From: an uncultured Pelagibacteraceae bacterium
GTDB taxonomy: Bacteria; Pseudomonadota; Alphaproteobacteria; Pelagibacterales; Pelagibacteraceae
NCBI GenBank assembly: GCA_902592655.1
Contig: CACJFE010000001.1
Span: 1-64,000, forward strand
DNA length: 64,000 nucleotides
Direction of reading: 5' to 3'
Shown: in pieces, positions 11,422 through 21,676 of the stretch
Layout of the letters: each line of letters starts with the position of its first letter
How positions within the stretch are numbered: the stretch's first letter is position 1
Made by a program: the position numbers and the translations under genes
The notes under the pieces: model-generated
Databases searched by the model: none
Told to the model about the DNA's origin: nothing
What the model saw: only the letters and a program-made list of their open reading frames with translations

Positions 11422-11924
11422 TAGAAAAATTTTGATTTGATTACCATAAAGATTATTAATGTAAGGACAACATATAGACCCGCAACAACATCGTCCATTA
11501 TTACCCCAAAACTATTTTTAAATTTTTTATCAAAAAAACTCACTGGAAAAGGTTTTTTGATATCAAAATACCTAAATAAAATAAAAATATATAAATAAAA
11601 TAAAATTGACTCTTGCGGGCCCTTCGTAGTTCCGTGTGCTATCTCGTAAAGATAAATTGGAATAGATTGGCCAATAAACTCATCTATAACAATTTCTTTT
11701 GGATCCTTGTTTTCATTATATCTTATATATTCAGATACTGCATAAAATGAATATATAAACACTAAAAATAAAATTAGTAATATAATAATGCTAGATAGAT
11801 TGACTATATGAAATAAGCTATATAAGAAAATAGTTGTAATTAGAGAAGTTATTGTGCCTGGAGCAAACCTAAAAGATCCAATGCCAAAAAATGTAACAAA
11901 TAGATAATTTATATTTTTAATCAT
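11421..11924 (-). CDS. pgpA: Phosphatidylglycerophosphatase A
   Basis: FGIGSFRFAPGTITSLI, DPKEIVIDEFIGQ, RYFDIKKPFP, GVIMDDVVAGLY. Confidence 0.92.
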   Translation of the reverse strand: MIKNINYLFVTFFGIGSFRFAPGTITSLITTIFLYSLFHIVNLSSIIILLILFLVFIYSFYAVSEYIRYNENKDPKEIVIDEFIGQSIPIYLYEIAHGTTKGPQESILFYLYIFILFRYFDIKKPFPVSFFDKKFKNSFGVIMDDVVAGLYVVLTLIIFMVIKSKFF

Positions 11925-13062
11925 ATTTTATTACCGAACATATAACTTCACATGCTATGGCTCTCTCTTTTCCAATAATTCCTAATTTTTCAGTTGTTTT
12001 TCCTTTTATATTAATTTTATTTTTAGAAATTTCGCAGAGCTTTGAAATATTATTAATCATTTTCTTTTTTAAATTATTAATTTTTGGTGTCTGAGTAATA
12101 ATATTTATATCAATATTATTTAAAAAATATCCTTTCAACTTAATCTGATCTATTACTTTTTTAAGTAAAATAGTTGATCTTATATTCTTAAATTTTATAC
12201 TTTTATCTGGGAACATCTGCCCAATATCACCCATTTTACAAGCTCCTAAAATTGCATCTGTAATAGAGTGCAGAACTGGATCACCATCAGAATGACCTAG
12301 TGTTCCTAATTTAGATTTAATCTTTAAACCAGCTAAAAAAAGCTTTCTATTAGGAACGAGTCTATGAACATCAAATCCTATACCAACACTTTGTTTAGAT
12401 TTATAAATATCTTTTAAATTTTTAAAATCTGATTGATCCGTTATTTTAAAGTTACTCTTCTCACCCTCAATAAATTTAACTTTATTTAGATCCATGTATA
12501 AAGAGATATCGTCGTCTTTATATTTGTCCGATTTAGTTCTATGTAAATGATAAATTTCTCTTAAATTGAAAGCTTGAGGTGTTTGAGTTAAAAATAAATT
12601 ATCTCTTTTTTTCCCTACTATGTATTCTTCTTTACTTGTATCTATTATTTGTTTTATTGCATCTTCAATTTTTATTTTAGGAATTACTGCTTTAACATGT
12701 TTCATAGATTTTAATATTGACCTTAAAAGTTTTGTTGAAAAATTGGGTCTTGCTGCATCATGTATCAAAACTTTAGATATACCTTTTTTACTATTTAAAT
12801 ACTTTAGGGCATTTAATGTAGACTGTTGTCTACATCTTCCACCGACAATTAATTTGACATTTTTAAGTTTAAGGAATTTGACACGTTTTAAGTCTTTTTT
12901 GTTATAAACGACAACAATTTTTTTAATTTGTTTAAATTTTTGTGCTTTAAAGTGGATAATTTCAATTAATGATTTGCCAGCAATTTTTTGATATGGTTTG
13001 CCAACTTTAGACCGAAATCTATGGCTATTACCACCTGCAAGAATTATTAAACAAAAACTCAT
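11917..13062 (-). CDS. ispDF: Bifunctional IspD/IspF (MEP cytidylyltransferase / MEcPP synthase)
   Basis: N-term LAGGNSHRF...IHDAARPNFS (IspD) fused to GIGFDVHRLVPNRKLFLAG..GHSDGDPVLHSITDAILGA (IspF). Confidence 0.96.
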   Translation of the reverse strand: MSFCLIILAGGNSHRFRSKVGKPYQKIAGKSLIEIIHFKAQKFKQIKKIVVVYNKKDLKRVKFLKLKNVKLIVGGRCRQQSTLNALKYLNSKKGISKVLIHDAARPNFSTKLLRSILKSMKHVKAVIPKIKIEDAIKQIIDTSKEEYIVGKKRDNLFLTQTPQAFNLREIYHLHRTKSDKYKDDDISLYMDLNKVKFIEGEKSNFKITDQSDFKNLKDIYKSKQSVGIGFDVHRLVPNRKLFLAGLKIKSKLGTLGHSDGDPVLHSITDAILGACKMGDIGQMFPDKSIKFKNIRSTILLKKVIDQIKLKGYFLNNIDINIITQTPKINNLKKKMINNISKLCEISKNKINIKGKTTEKLGIIGKERAIACEVICSVIKYD

Positions 13063-13110
13063 GATATAAACTTATATTATATTTATATAAATATTTAATG
13101 CTTATTATAA

Positions 13111-14892
13111 ATGTTTAAAATTATTAAAAATTTCAATTGGATTATTTTATCCTCATTTTTATGTATTTTTATGGGGATAGTAACATTTTTAACCTTTATT
13201 AATGAAGGCTTTATAAAATTAACAGATAAAAATCTTCAAACTTTACTGATAATTGATATTTTCCTACTTCTAATTTTTTTTTCATTAATATTTAAAAATT
13301 TCTACAGATTTTATTATACAGGAAAAAAGAATAAAAAAGGATCACAAACCAATTTAAAATACATCTCAGTCTTTTCATTATTTACAGTTATACCGTCTCT
13401 ACTAGTTGCAATATTTTCTCTATTTATCTTTAATTTTGGAATTCAAAATTATTTTGATAAACAAATTACTAGGGCAGTTAATAATTCATTTGATGTGGCT
13501 AAAAATTATTTAGAAGAAAGCAAAGAAAATGTTTTATCAGACGTGATTTTGATGAGTGTCGGTCTTAATCGAGCATCAAATCTATATTATTCAAATCCGA
13601 ATAACTTTGAAAACATCATTAGATCAGAAAAAATACTTAGAAGAATTGATGATGTGTATTTAATAGATAGTCTGGGAAATATACTTATTTCCGATGTATT
13701 AGATATGACAGAAGACTTTGTCATTCCATCTGACGAGAATTACGATGAAGCTTTAGAGGGTAAAGCAGTTTTTGTTTCGAATAACTTATCAAACAAAACT
13801 ACTGTGATGACTAAACTAACATCTCTTGTAGATACTTACTTATATATATCTAGAAATATTGATCCAGAAATTTTACGATATTTAAATGAAACAGAGGAAG
13901 CTGTGAGTTTTTATTACTCAGTAGAAAATAGTCAGACAGGAATAAAAGTCACTTTTGCAATTATTTACATTATTGTAGTAACACTATTATTATTTTTATC
14001 AACCTCGATAGCTATAACTTTCGCTTCACGCTTAACTAAACCGATAGTAAATTTAATTGGCGCTTCTGACTCAATAAGTAAAGGCACACTAGATGTAAAA
14101 GTTCCTGATCTAGAAACAGATGAAGAATTAAGACAATTAACTAAAAATTTTAATTCAATGATTGAGAGATTAAAGGAACAACAAGATAGATTATTAATTA
14201 ATGAAAGATATGAGGCTTGGGAAACTGTAGCACGTAAATTAGCTCATGAAATAAAGAACCCCTTAACTCCCATTCAACTTTCAATTGATAGTCTTAGAGA
14301 AAAATACAAAAATCAATTAAGTGCAAAAAGTCAGGAGTTTGAAAATTATCTACAAACAATAAACAGACAAATTAAAGATATTGAAAAATTAGTTAACGAG
14401 TTTTCTAATTTTGCAAGAATGCCTCTTCCAATATTAAAAAAAATTAATTTGATTAATTTGATAAAAAAAACTACAGAATTCATAAAACTAGGATCACACA
14501 ATATAATAAATCTAAAGTTTAAAGATGATGAAATATTTATTAATGGTGATGAAGATCAACTAAATAGAGTGTTTATCAATTTGATAAAGAACTCCGAGGA
14601 AGCTTGCAGTGAATTGTCAAAAAAAGACCCTAATTTCAAAGGTAATATTGACATAGAAATTCACAATAATAATGACTATATAGTTTGTAGGTTGACAGAT
14701 AATGGACCAGGTATTACAGACGCTAAAAAAGCAATGACACCTTACTTTACTACAAAAAAAGCAGGAACAGGATTAGGTTTGCCGATAGTTTCTAAAATAA
14801 TTAAAGAACACTCTGGCAAGATCTCAATTAAAAATAAGAATAATTCAAAAGGTATTCTAATAGATATTACACTACCTAAATTTAATGCTTAA
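13111..14892 (+). CDS. ntrY: Sensor histidine kinase NtrY
   Basis: TM region, HAMP, KLAHEIKNPLTPIQLS H-box, DNGPGI, GTGLGLPIV; followed by NtrX. Confidence 0.94.
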   Translation: MFKIIKNFNWIILSSFLCIFMGIVTFLTFINEGFIKLTDKNLQTLLIIDIFLLLIFFSLIFKNFYRFYYTGKKNKKGSQTNLKYISVFSLFTVIPSLLVAIFSLFIFNFGIQNYFDKQITRAVNNSFDVAKNYLEESKENVLSDVILMSVGLNRASNLYYSNPNNFENIIRSEKILRRIDDVYLIDSLGNILISDVLDMTEDFVIPSDENYDEALEGKAVFVSNNLSNKTTVMTKLTSLVDTYLYISRNIDPEILRYLNETEEAVSFYYSVENSQTGIKVTFAIIYIIVVTLLLFLSTSIAITFASRLTKPIVNLIGASDSISKGTLDVKVPDLETDEELRQLTKNFNSMIERLKEQQDRLLINERYEAWETVARKLAHEIKNPLTPIQLSIDSLREKYKNQLSAKSQEFENYLQTINRQIKDIEKLVNEFSNFARMPLPILKKINLINLIKKTTEFIKLGSHNIINLKFKDDEIFINGDEDQLNRVFINLIKNSEEACSELSKKDPNFKGNIDIEIHNNNDYIVCRLTDNGPGITDAKKAMTPYFTTKKAGTGLGLPIVSKIIKEHSGKISIKNKNNSKGILIDITLPKFNA

Positions 14893-16252
14893 AGAAATAT
14901 TAGTAATAGATGATAATCCAGATATTCGCTCGCTAGTTAGCAATATTCTTAAAGAACAAAATTTTGAAATCAGAACAGCTGCAAACTACGATCAAGCTGT
15001 GTTTGAAATAAGTAAAAAACTACCTGATCTTGCAATTATAGATATTAAATTAGATAAAGGTGATAAAGACGGAATTGATCTGTTAAAATTAGTTAATAAG
15101 AAAAATAAATTAATTCCTGTAATAATGATCTCTGGTCATGCTACGGTTCAAATAGCAGTAGAATCAATTAGATTAGGCGCTTATGAATTTATCGAAAAAC
15201 CATTTTCAAAAGAGAAGATTTTGAATTATGTTAGTAGAGCGCTAGAGTCCTTTAATTTAAAAGTAGAAAAAAATATTATTGAAAATAAACTATTTCATTC
15301 TTTCGAGTTAGTTGGAAAGAGTCCTTTAATGATAAAAGTTAAAAAGACTATCGAAAAACTATCATCATCAGATAGTAGAGTTTTAATCTCAGGCCCTACT
15401 GGAAGTGGTAAAGAATTAGTAGCAAGAAAAATACATAAAAATTCAAGCAGGTCAAAAGAGCCTTTTATAATTATCAATGCAGCTTTACTTAAAGAGAAGA
15501 CTTATGAAAAAGAGTTGTTCGGAGAAGAATTAGAGGATGGAAACATCTCATATGGAGCTTTAGAAAGAGCTAATAATGGAACTTTACTCATTGATGAAGT
15601 ATCAGAGATTCCATATGAAACCCAGGCTAATGTTCTTAGAGTTTTAATTGATCAAAAATTTAAAAGAGTAAATGGCTCAAAAGATATAAATGTTAATATT
15701 AGACTTATTTCTTCAACTTCAAAAAATTTAGGCGAGTTAGTTGCGATAAACAAATTTAGAGAGGATCTTTTTCATAGATTAAACGTAATGCCCATCGAGC
15801 TCAGCTCTTTAAGCTCAAGAACCGAGGATATACCTTTACTAATAGATTATTTCAAAAATAAACTTTCTGAAATAAATGGAGTCCATGTACCAAAAATAGA
15901 TATTAAAAATGACAATCTTTATACTTATAATTGGCCTGGTAATGTAAGAGAATTGAGAAATTTAGTTGAAAGAATAACAATATTGTCATCAAATGAGAGT
16001 AAAGAAAATATAAATAAATTAGTTAATGATATTTTAAACTCATCATCAAAAATTAGTAACGATAAAGATATTTTTGAAAAGTCTTTTGAAGCTCCTTTAA
16101 AAGAGGCTAGAGAAAATTTTGAAAAAGAATATCTTTCAAAACAACTAAAAAAACATCATGGGAACATATCTAAAACTGCTGACTTTATAGGCATGGAAAG
16201 ATCTGCCCTTCATAGAAAACTCAAGTCATTAGGAATTAAGGGTATAAATTAA
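14885..16252 (+). CDS. ntrX: Response regulator NtrX (AAA+ type, GAFTGA absent)
   Basis: Receiver domain EILVIDDNPDIR, Walker A GPTGSGKE, C-terminal Fis-type HTH; overlaps ntrY. Confidence 0.94.
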   Translation: MLKEILVIDDNPDIRSLVSNILKEQNFEIRTAANYDQAVFEISKKLPDLAIIDIKLDKGDKDGIDLLKLVNKKNKLIPVIMISGHATVQIAVESIRLGAYEFIEKPFSKEKILNYVSRALESFNLKVEKNIIENKLFHSFELVGKSPLMIKVKKTIEKLSSSDSRVLISGPTGSGKELVARKIHKNSSRSKEPFIIINAALLKEKTYEKELFGEELEDGNISYGALERANNGTLLIDEVSEIPYETQANVLRVLIDQKFKRVNGSKDINVNIRLISSTSKNLGELVAINKFREDLFHRLNVMPIELSSLSSRTEDIPLLIDYFKNKLSEINGVHVPKIDIKNDNLYTYNWPGNVRELRNLVERITILSSNESKENINKLVNDILNSSSKISNDKDIFEKSFEAPLKEARENFEKEYLSKQLKKHHGNISKTADFIGMERSALHRKLKSLGIKGIN

Positions 16253-16253
16253 A

Positions 16254-17627
16254 ATGAACATCTTAATATGTGGAGCCGGCAAAGTTGGCTTTTCAATCAG
16301 CAAGCAACTATCTGCTCAAGGTCACTCTGTTACAGTAATTGATCAATCTTCTGAAGATATTAAAAAAATAAACGATACCCAAGACGTTAAAGGTATAGTA
16401 GGAAGGGCAACTCTGCCAAACGTTTTAGAGAACGCAGGTGCAGAAAATACAGATATGATTATTGCTGTTACAAGAAATGACGAAACAAATATGATAGTTT
16501 GCCAGCTAGCCAGTTCCTTATTCAATGTTTCTAAGAAGATAGCTCGTATTAGAACTCAAGAGTTTTTAGAGGGGAAATGGGGAAAACTTTTTAATAAATC
16601 AAATATTCCTATAGACGTAATTATATCACCTGAAATAGAGGTAGCTAGATCTCTATATAGGAGACTAGAAGCCCCAGGTGCACTTGATAATGTGCCTTTT
16701 GGAAATGATAAAGTAAAAATGCTTGAAATCTCTATAGAAAAAAATTGTCCGATAAAAAATATCCCATTAAAAAAATTAACTGAAAAATTTCCAGATTTTA
16801 AAGCAAATATTGTTGGTGCTTTGAGAAATGAAAAATTTATATACTTAAAAAAAAATGATCAGATGTTGGAAAATGATAATGTGTATCTTGTTGTGAGTAG
16901 TGATCAACTAAATCCTATTCTTAAAGCTTTTGGACATGAAGAGAAAGTTTCAAAAAATGTTTTAATAATTGGAGGTGGAAACATTGGTTTAAATTTAGCT
17001 AAAATGCTAGAAAAAAACTTTGAAGATTTAAGAATTAAGATTATAGAAAAAGACAAAACAAGAGCTGAAGAGTTAGCAAATGAATTATCATCATCAATCG
17101 TAATTAATGGGGATGGTCTTGACGAAGAAATTTTAAAAGAAGCAAATCTTGAGGGTACAGAGACCGTTTTAGCGCTTACCAATGATGATGAAAATAATAT
17201 GATGGCTTGTGTATTAGCGGAGAAATCAGGACAAAAAAAAAGAACAATAGCTATAGTAAATAAATCTAATTATAATTTGTTACAAGACTCTTTAAATATT
17301 GATGATTTAGTTGACCCCAGAATGACAACTGTCTCTAGAATAATGGAGCATGTCCATAAAGGGACCATAGGAACCGTTTACTCTTTACTTGATGGTGAAT
17401 ACGAGTTTATTGAAGCTAAAATTTTAGAAAAATCTGAGTTACTAAATAAAAAAATAAGAGACTCTAATTTACCAGAAGATATTAGAATAGGAGCAATAGT
17501 TAGAAAGGGTAAAGTTATAATTCCAAGATCTAATTTCATATTTGAGAAAGATGATCTAGTAGTATTTCTTGCTAAAAGAGAACAATTAAAAGCCGTAGAA
17601 AATATTTTTAGTGTCGGTTCAATTTAA
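16254..17627 (+). CDS. trkA: Trk system potassium uptake protein TrkA
   Basis: Two Rossmann NAD domains (ICGAGKVGFSISKQL; IIGGGNIGLNLAKML) plus TrkA_C. Confidence 0.95.
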   Translation: MNILICGAGKVGFSISKQLSAQGHSVTVIDQSSEDIKKINDTQDVKGIVGRATLPNVLENAGAENTDMIIAVTRNDETNMIVCQLASSLFNVSKKIARIRTQEFLEGKWGKLFNKSNIPIDVIISPEIEVARSLYRRLEAPGALDNVPFGNDKVKMLEISIEKNCPIKNIPLKKLTEKFPDFKANIVGALRNEKFIYLKKNDQMLENDNVYLVVSSDQLNPILKAFGHEEKVSKNVLIIGGGNIGLNLAKMLEKNFEDLRIKIIEKDKTRAEELANELSSSIVINGDGLDEEILKEANLEGTETVLALTNDDENNMMACVLAEKSGQKKRTIAIVNKSNYNLLQDSLNIDDLVDPRMTTVSRIMEHVHKGTIGTVYSLLDGEYEFIEAKILEKSELLNKKIRDSNLPEDIRIGAIVRKGKVIIPRSNFIFEKDDLVVFLAKREQLKAVENIFSVGSI

Positions 17628-17633
17628 TATCAA

Positions 17634-19046
17634 ATGAATTTAAGAGGAATATGTTTTTACCTGGGATTATTTTTATTTCCTATCGTATTTTTATCTTTCA
17701 TTAATATATTATACGCTTCATATTTCGATTATTTTTTAAGCATAGAAGCTTATTTGATAACTTTAAGTATTTCTTTAATATCTGCTATAGGTCTTTACTT
17801 TTATGGAAGAAAAGCAATAAAAAAGATAGATTTTATTGAACAACTAATACTGATAATTTTAGTTTATTTTTTTGCAGGGTTTTTAATTTCGATTCCGTAT
17901 TATTTTAATAATTTCCAAATAAGTTTCGTTAATGCTTTTTTTGAGTCAATATCAGGTTTGACAGCAACAGGATTTACAATATTTGAAAACATTAAATATC
18001 TTGATCCAACATTAATTTTATGGAGATCCTCATCCCAATGGATCGGTGGTTTATACTTTTTGATTTTCTTAACTTTACTATTTTCTAATAAAACTTTTAA
18101 TTTTAAGATGACAAATTTAACTTTTCCAGGTGATAGTAATTTCAACTCTAGCGAAAATATTAAAAATCATTTATTAAAATTATTCATATTTTATACATCT
18201 TTAAGTTTCATATTTTTACTTTTATTGAGTATTGCTGATGTTAGGCTTTTTAATTCTGTAAATTTGGGCATGACTTTAATTTCAGGAGGTGGTTTTCTCC
18301 CGACTGATAATTTAAGTAATATAATTTCAACAAATTCACAAAAAACTGTTCTTATATTGATGTTTTTTTTGTCAATTACAAATTTTTATTTAATTTTTAA
18401 TTTTTTTAATAGAAGAGTTTTATTAAAGAGTCACAAAGAAGATATGTATTTATTTGCATTAATTATGATTTTAACTCTTTTAATTCTTTTTAATGACTTG
18501 GATATATTAAATCTGATAATATCCATTTTAAGCGCCTTGGCTAATTCCGGATTAACACTAATAACATCAGATAATAATTTAGGTTTATACTTTCTTTTTA
18601 TTACAATTGTGGGAGGGTCTTTAGTATCTAATTCCTCTGGTATTAAACTCGCAAGGCTTTACATTTTGTTAAAAATAGCTTCATCTGAAATAATTAAGTT
18701 GGTAAGCCCTAACAGTATTATTAATCGAACAATATTTAATTCTGACAGTAAGATTAATGATGACAATATAAAAATTTCATTTCTAATTTTTATTTCCTTT
18801 TTTTTAAGCTTGTTTATTTTATCAAGTCTTCTAGTAATTGATGATATCGGTTTTGAAAGATCATTTAAACTCTCTATACTTACATTAACAAATACTGTAA
18901 ATTCAGAAATGTTCAATTTACAGAATTTCTCTTTTTCAAAATTACTAACATCCTCTAAATTAGTCTTAATTACTTTTATGATAATTGGTAAAATTGAGTT
19001 AATATCAATTTTTTTAATTATCAAAAGAATATTTTTTAAGGATTAA
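17634..19046 (+). CDS. trkH: Trk potassium uptake protein TrkH
   Basis: Multi-TM; ESISGLTATGFTIFENI...LWRSSSQWIGGLYFLI selectivity-filter style motifs. Confidence 0.92.
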   Translation: MNLRGICFYLGLFLFPIVFLSFINILYASYFDYFLSIEAYLITLSISLISAIGLYFYGRKAIKKIDFIEQLILIILVYFFAGFLISIPYYFNNFQISFVNAFFESISGLTATGFTIFENIKYLDPTLILWRSSSQWIGGLYFLIFLTLLFSNKTFNFKMTNLTFPGDSNFNSSENIKNHLLKLFIFYTSLSFIFLLLLSIADVRLFNSVNLGMTLISGGGFLPTDNLSNIISTNSQKTVLILMFFLSITNFYLIFNFFNRRVLLKSHKEDMYLFALIMILTLLILFNDLDILNLIISILSALANSGLTLITSDNNLGLYFLFITIVGGSLVSNSSGIKLARLYILLKIASSEIIKLVSPNSIINRTIFNSDSKINDDNIKISFLIFISFFLSLFILSSLLVIDDIGFERSFKLSILTLTNTVNSEMFNLQNFSFSKLLTSSKLVLITFMIIGKIELISIFLIIKRIFFKD

Positions 19047-20093
19047 ATGTCAAAAATTGTAATTATTGGCGCTGGGGCGATGGGTACAGCTTTCTCTTTA
19101 CCTTGCCTAGATAATAATCATGATATCAATATTGTTGGAACTCACCTCGAAAATGATTTTATTGATAAAATTAAAAAAAACAAAAATTTACACCCAGGTT
19201 TAAATACTCAAATTCCGGAGCAAATAAAGATCTTTAAATTTGAAAAAATTGATGAAATCTTAAGTTCTAAAGTAGATTTAGTAGTATTAGGAATAAGTTC
19301 AAAAGGAATAGAATGGGTTGCAGATCAACTAAGCAGACTCTACACGGGGAAAAATCTGCCAAATTTACTAATGCTAACTAAAGGTCTTAGCGTTTACAAA
19401 AACAATTATGAATTATTAGTTGATAAATTGGAGAGGTTGCTTTTTGATAAGGGAATTTCAAACGTCAATATTTCAGCCGTAGGAGGACCTTGTTTAGCTG
19501 CTGGGTTAGCTAATAGAGTTCATAGCAGTGTAGTTATAGCAAATAAAAATTTAAGTATAGCAAAAAAAATAGCTGATATGTTAAATACTAGTTATTACCA
19601 TACATCTTTCTCTGATGATTTAAATGGTGTCGAAGTATCAGCCGCGATTAAAAATATTTTTTCTATGGCGGTAGGTGCAGCTAAAGGCTTGTGTAGTAAA
19701 AATATTTCTGATGAAGTTAGAGAAAAAAACTATTTAAATACAGCCTCTGCACTAATAAAACAATCAATTTTTGAAATGGAAATCTTTGTAGAACATCTCA
19801 AAGGAAAAAAAGAAACTGTAAAAGGACTAGCTGGTTTGGGAGATCTTTATGTAAGTTCAGGTGGAGGAAGAAATGCAAAAATGGGAGCTTATATTGGAGA
19901 GGGGTTAACATTTACAGAAGCAAAAAAAACAAAAATGGAAAAAGTTACTGTTGAAGGCGCCGATTTAGCGAAAGAGATCGCAAAAAAAGTTAATGAGGAT
20001 TTTGATGAAAAAAAATTACCTTTAATGCTAGGTATGATTAATGCTATTGTTGAAGATAAAAAACTTGAATTAAATTGGGAAGCATTTAGATGA
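19047..20093 (+). CDS. gpsA: NAD(P)-dependent glycerol-3-phosphate dehydrogenase (GpsA family)
   Basis: IIGAGAMGTAFS Rossmann, GPCLAAGLAN, AIKNIFSMAVGAAKGL, GLAGLGDLYVS. Confidence 0.88.
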   Translation: MSKIVIIGAGAMGTAFSLPCLDNNHDINIVGTHLENDFIDKIKKNKNLHPGLNTQIPEQIKIFKFEKIDEILSSKVDLVVLGISSKGIEWVADQLSRLYTGKNLPNLLMLTKGLSVYKNNYELLVDKLERLLFDKGISNVNISAVGGPCLAAGLANRVHSSVVIANKNLSIAKKIADMLNTSYYHTSFSDDLNGVEVSAAIKNIFSMAVGAAKGLCSKNISDEVREKNYLNTASALIKQSIFEMEIFVEHLKGKKETVKGLAGLGDLYVSSGGGRNAKMGAYIGEGLTFTEAKKTKMEKVTVEGADLAKEIAKKVNEDFDEKKLPLMLGMINAIVEDKKLELNWEAFR

Positions 20094-21571
20094 AAAAGTT
20101 TATAATTTCTGTTGATGCAGGAACAACATCTAATAGATCAATTTTATTTGATTTGAAAGGTAAGCCAATTTTTTCTTCACAAAAAGAATTTACACAGTAC
20201 TTTCCAAAAAGTGGATGGGTTGAGCATAATCCGGATGAAATTTGGAAAACAACAACTAAAACTTTAAAAGACGTAATACAAAAAGCTAGAAGCTTAAAAG
20301 GTAAAATTTTAAGCATTGGTATCACAAACCAAAGAGAGACCACTGTTCTATGGGATAAAAAAACTGGAAAACCTGTTTATAAAGCTATTGTTTGGCAAGA
20401 CAGAAGGACTGAAGAATTTTGCAAAAAACTAAGAAAACAAAATAAAGATACGATGATTTTTAATAAAACTGGCCTTTTGATAGACTCTTATTTTTCTGGA
20501 ACAAAAATTAAGTGGATTTTAGACAATGTCCCTGAAGCACGGCAGTTAATGAATAAGAAACAATTGTTATTTGGAACAATTGACAGCTTTTTAATTTGGA
20601 GACTTACAAAGGGAAAAGTTCATGCAACAGATGCAACAAACGCAAGTAGAACAATGATATATAATATTTCCTCAAATAAATGGGATGATGCAATATTGAG
20701 TCTTCTCAAAATTAAAAAACATATTCTACCAGAAGTGAAAGATTGTGCAGATGATTATGGTCAAACCCATCCCTCTGTAACTGGTAAACCAATTCCGATT
20801 AATGGAGTAGTAGGTGATCAACAATCAGCAACAATTGGCCAATGTTGTTTTGAACCTGGCTCTTTAAAAAGTACTTACGGAACTGGAGCTTTTGTATTAT
20901 TAAATACCGGTTCTAAAAAAATTTACTCAAAAAATAGACTATTAACAACAATTGCTTACAGAATTAATGGAAAGACAACATATGCAATGGAGGGGTCTAT
21001 CTTTATAGCTGGTGCTGGTGTGCAATGGTTAAGGGATAGAATGAAATTTTTTAAGAAAGCATCTGAAACAGAAAAAATAGTCAAATCACTTCAAAACAAC
21101 AATGATATTTATTTAGTTCCAGCATTCACTGGATTAGGAGCACCGTATTGGGACGCCAATGCCAGAGGAGTTTTAAGCGGCATTTCTAGAGATACAAGTC
21201 CTAAAGAAATAGTCAGAGCTACTATCGAGGCAGTAGCTTATCAAACTCACGATCTTTTTGAAGCTATGAAACATGATGGTTTGAGACCTAAAATTGTAAA
21301 AGTTGATGGCGGGATGGTAATGAATAATTGGTTTTCACAATTTTTATCTGACATAGTGAATGTAAAAGTATTAAGACCTAAGGTTCACGAAACTACTGCC
21401 TTAGGTGCAGCTTTTATGGCAGGACTTCAAATTGGTATTTATAAATCTTTAAAAGATATTTCAAAAAAATGGAATTTAGACAAAAGATTTTCTCCAAAAA
21501 TGAGAAACGTTTCAAGGTCAATTCTTATCAAAGGATGGGAAAAAGCTGTCAAGCGCGCATTAATAAATTAA
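20090..21571 (+). CDS. glpK: Glycerol kinase
   Basis: SVDAGTTSNRSILFD, GITNQRETTVLWDKKTGKPVYKAIVWQDRRT, GDQQSATIGQ, KSTYGTGAFVLLNTG. Confidence 0.97.
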   Translation: MKKFIISVDAGTTSNRSILFDLKGKPIFSSQKEFTQYFPKSGWVEHNPDEIWKTTTKTLKDVIQKARSLKGKILSIGITNQRETTVLWDKKTGKPVYKAIVWQDRRTEEFCKKLRKQNKDTMIFNKTGLLIDSYFSGTKIKWILDNVPEARQLMNKKQLLFGTIDSFLIWRLTKGKVHATDATNASRTMIYNISSNKWDDAILSLLKIKKHILPEVKDCADDYGQTHPSVTGKPIPINGVVGDQQSATIGQCCFEPGSLKSTYGTGAFVLLNTGSKKIYSKNRLLTTIAYRINGKTTYAMEGSIFIAGAGVQWLRDRMKFFKKASETEKIVKSLQNNNDIYLVPAFTGLGAPYWDANARGVLSGISRDTSPKEIVRATIEAVAYQTHDLFEAMKHDGLRPKIVKVDGGMVMNNWFSQFLSDIVNVKVLRPKVHETTALGAAFMAGLQIGIYKSLKDISKKWNLDKRFSPKMRNVSRSILIKGWEKAVKRALIN

Positions 21572-21676
21572 TTCACACCTAAGAGTTGTAATTTAAATTT
21601 TTTCTAAGCTGTACTTTTTAGTCTTATTTTGGTTCAATATAATAACTTAAAACAACAACAATGAGGGAAATAATCT

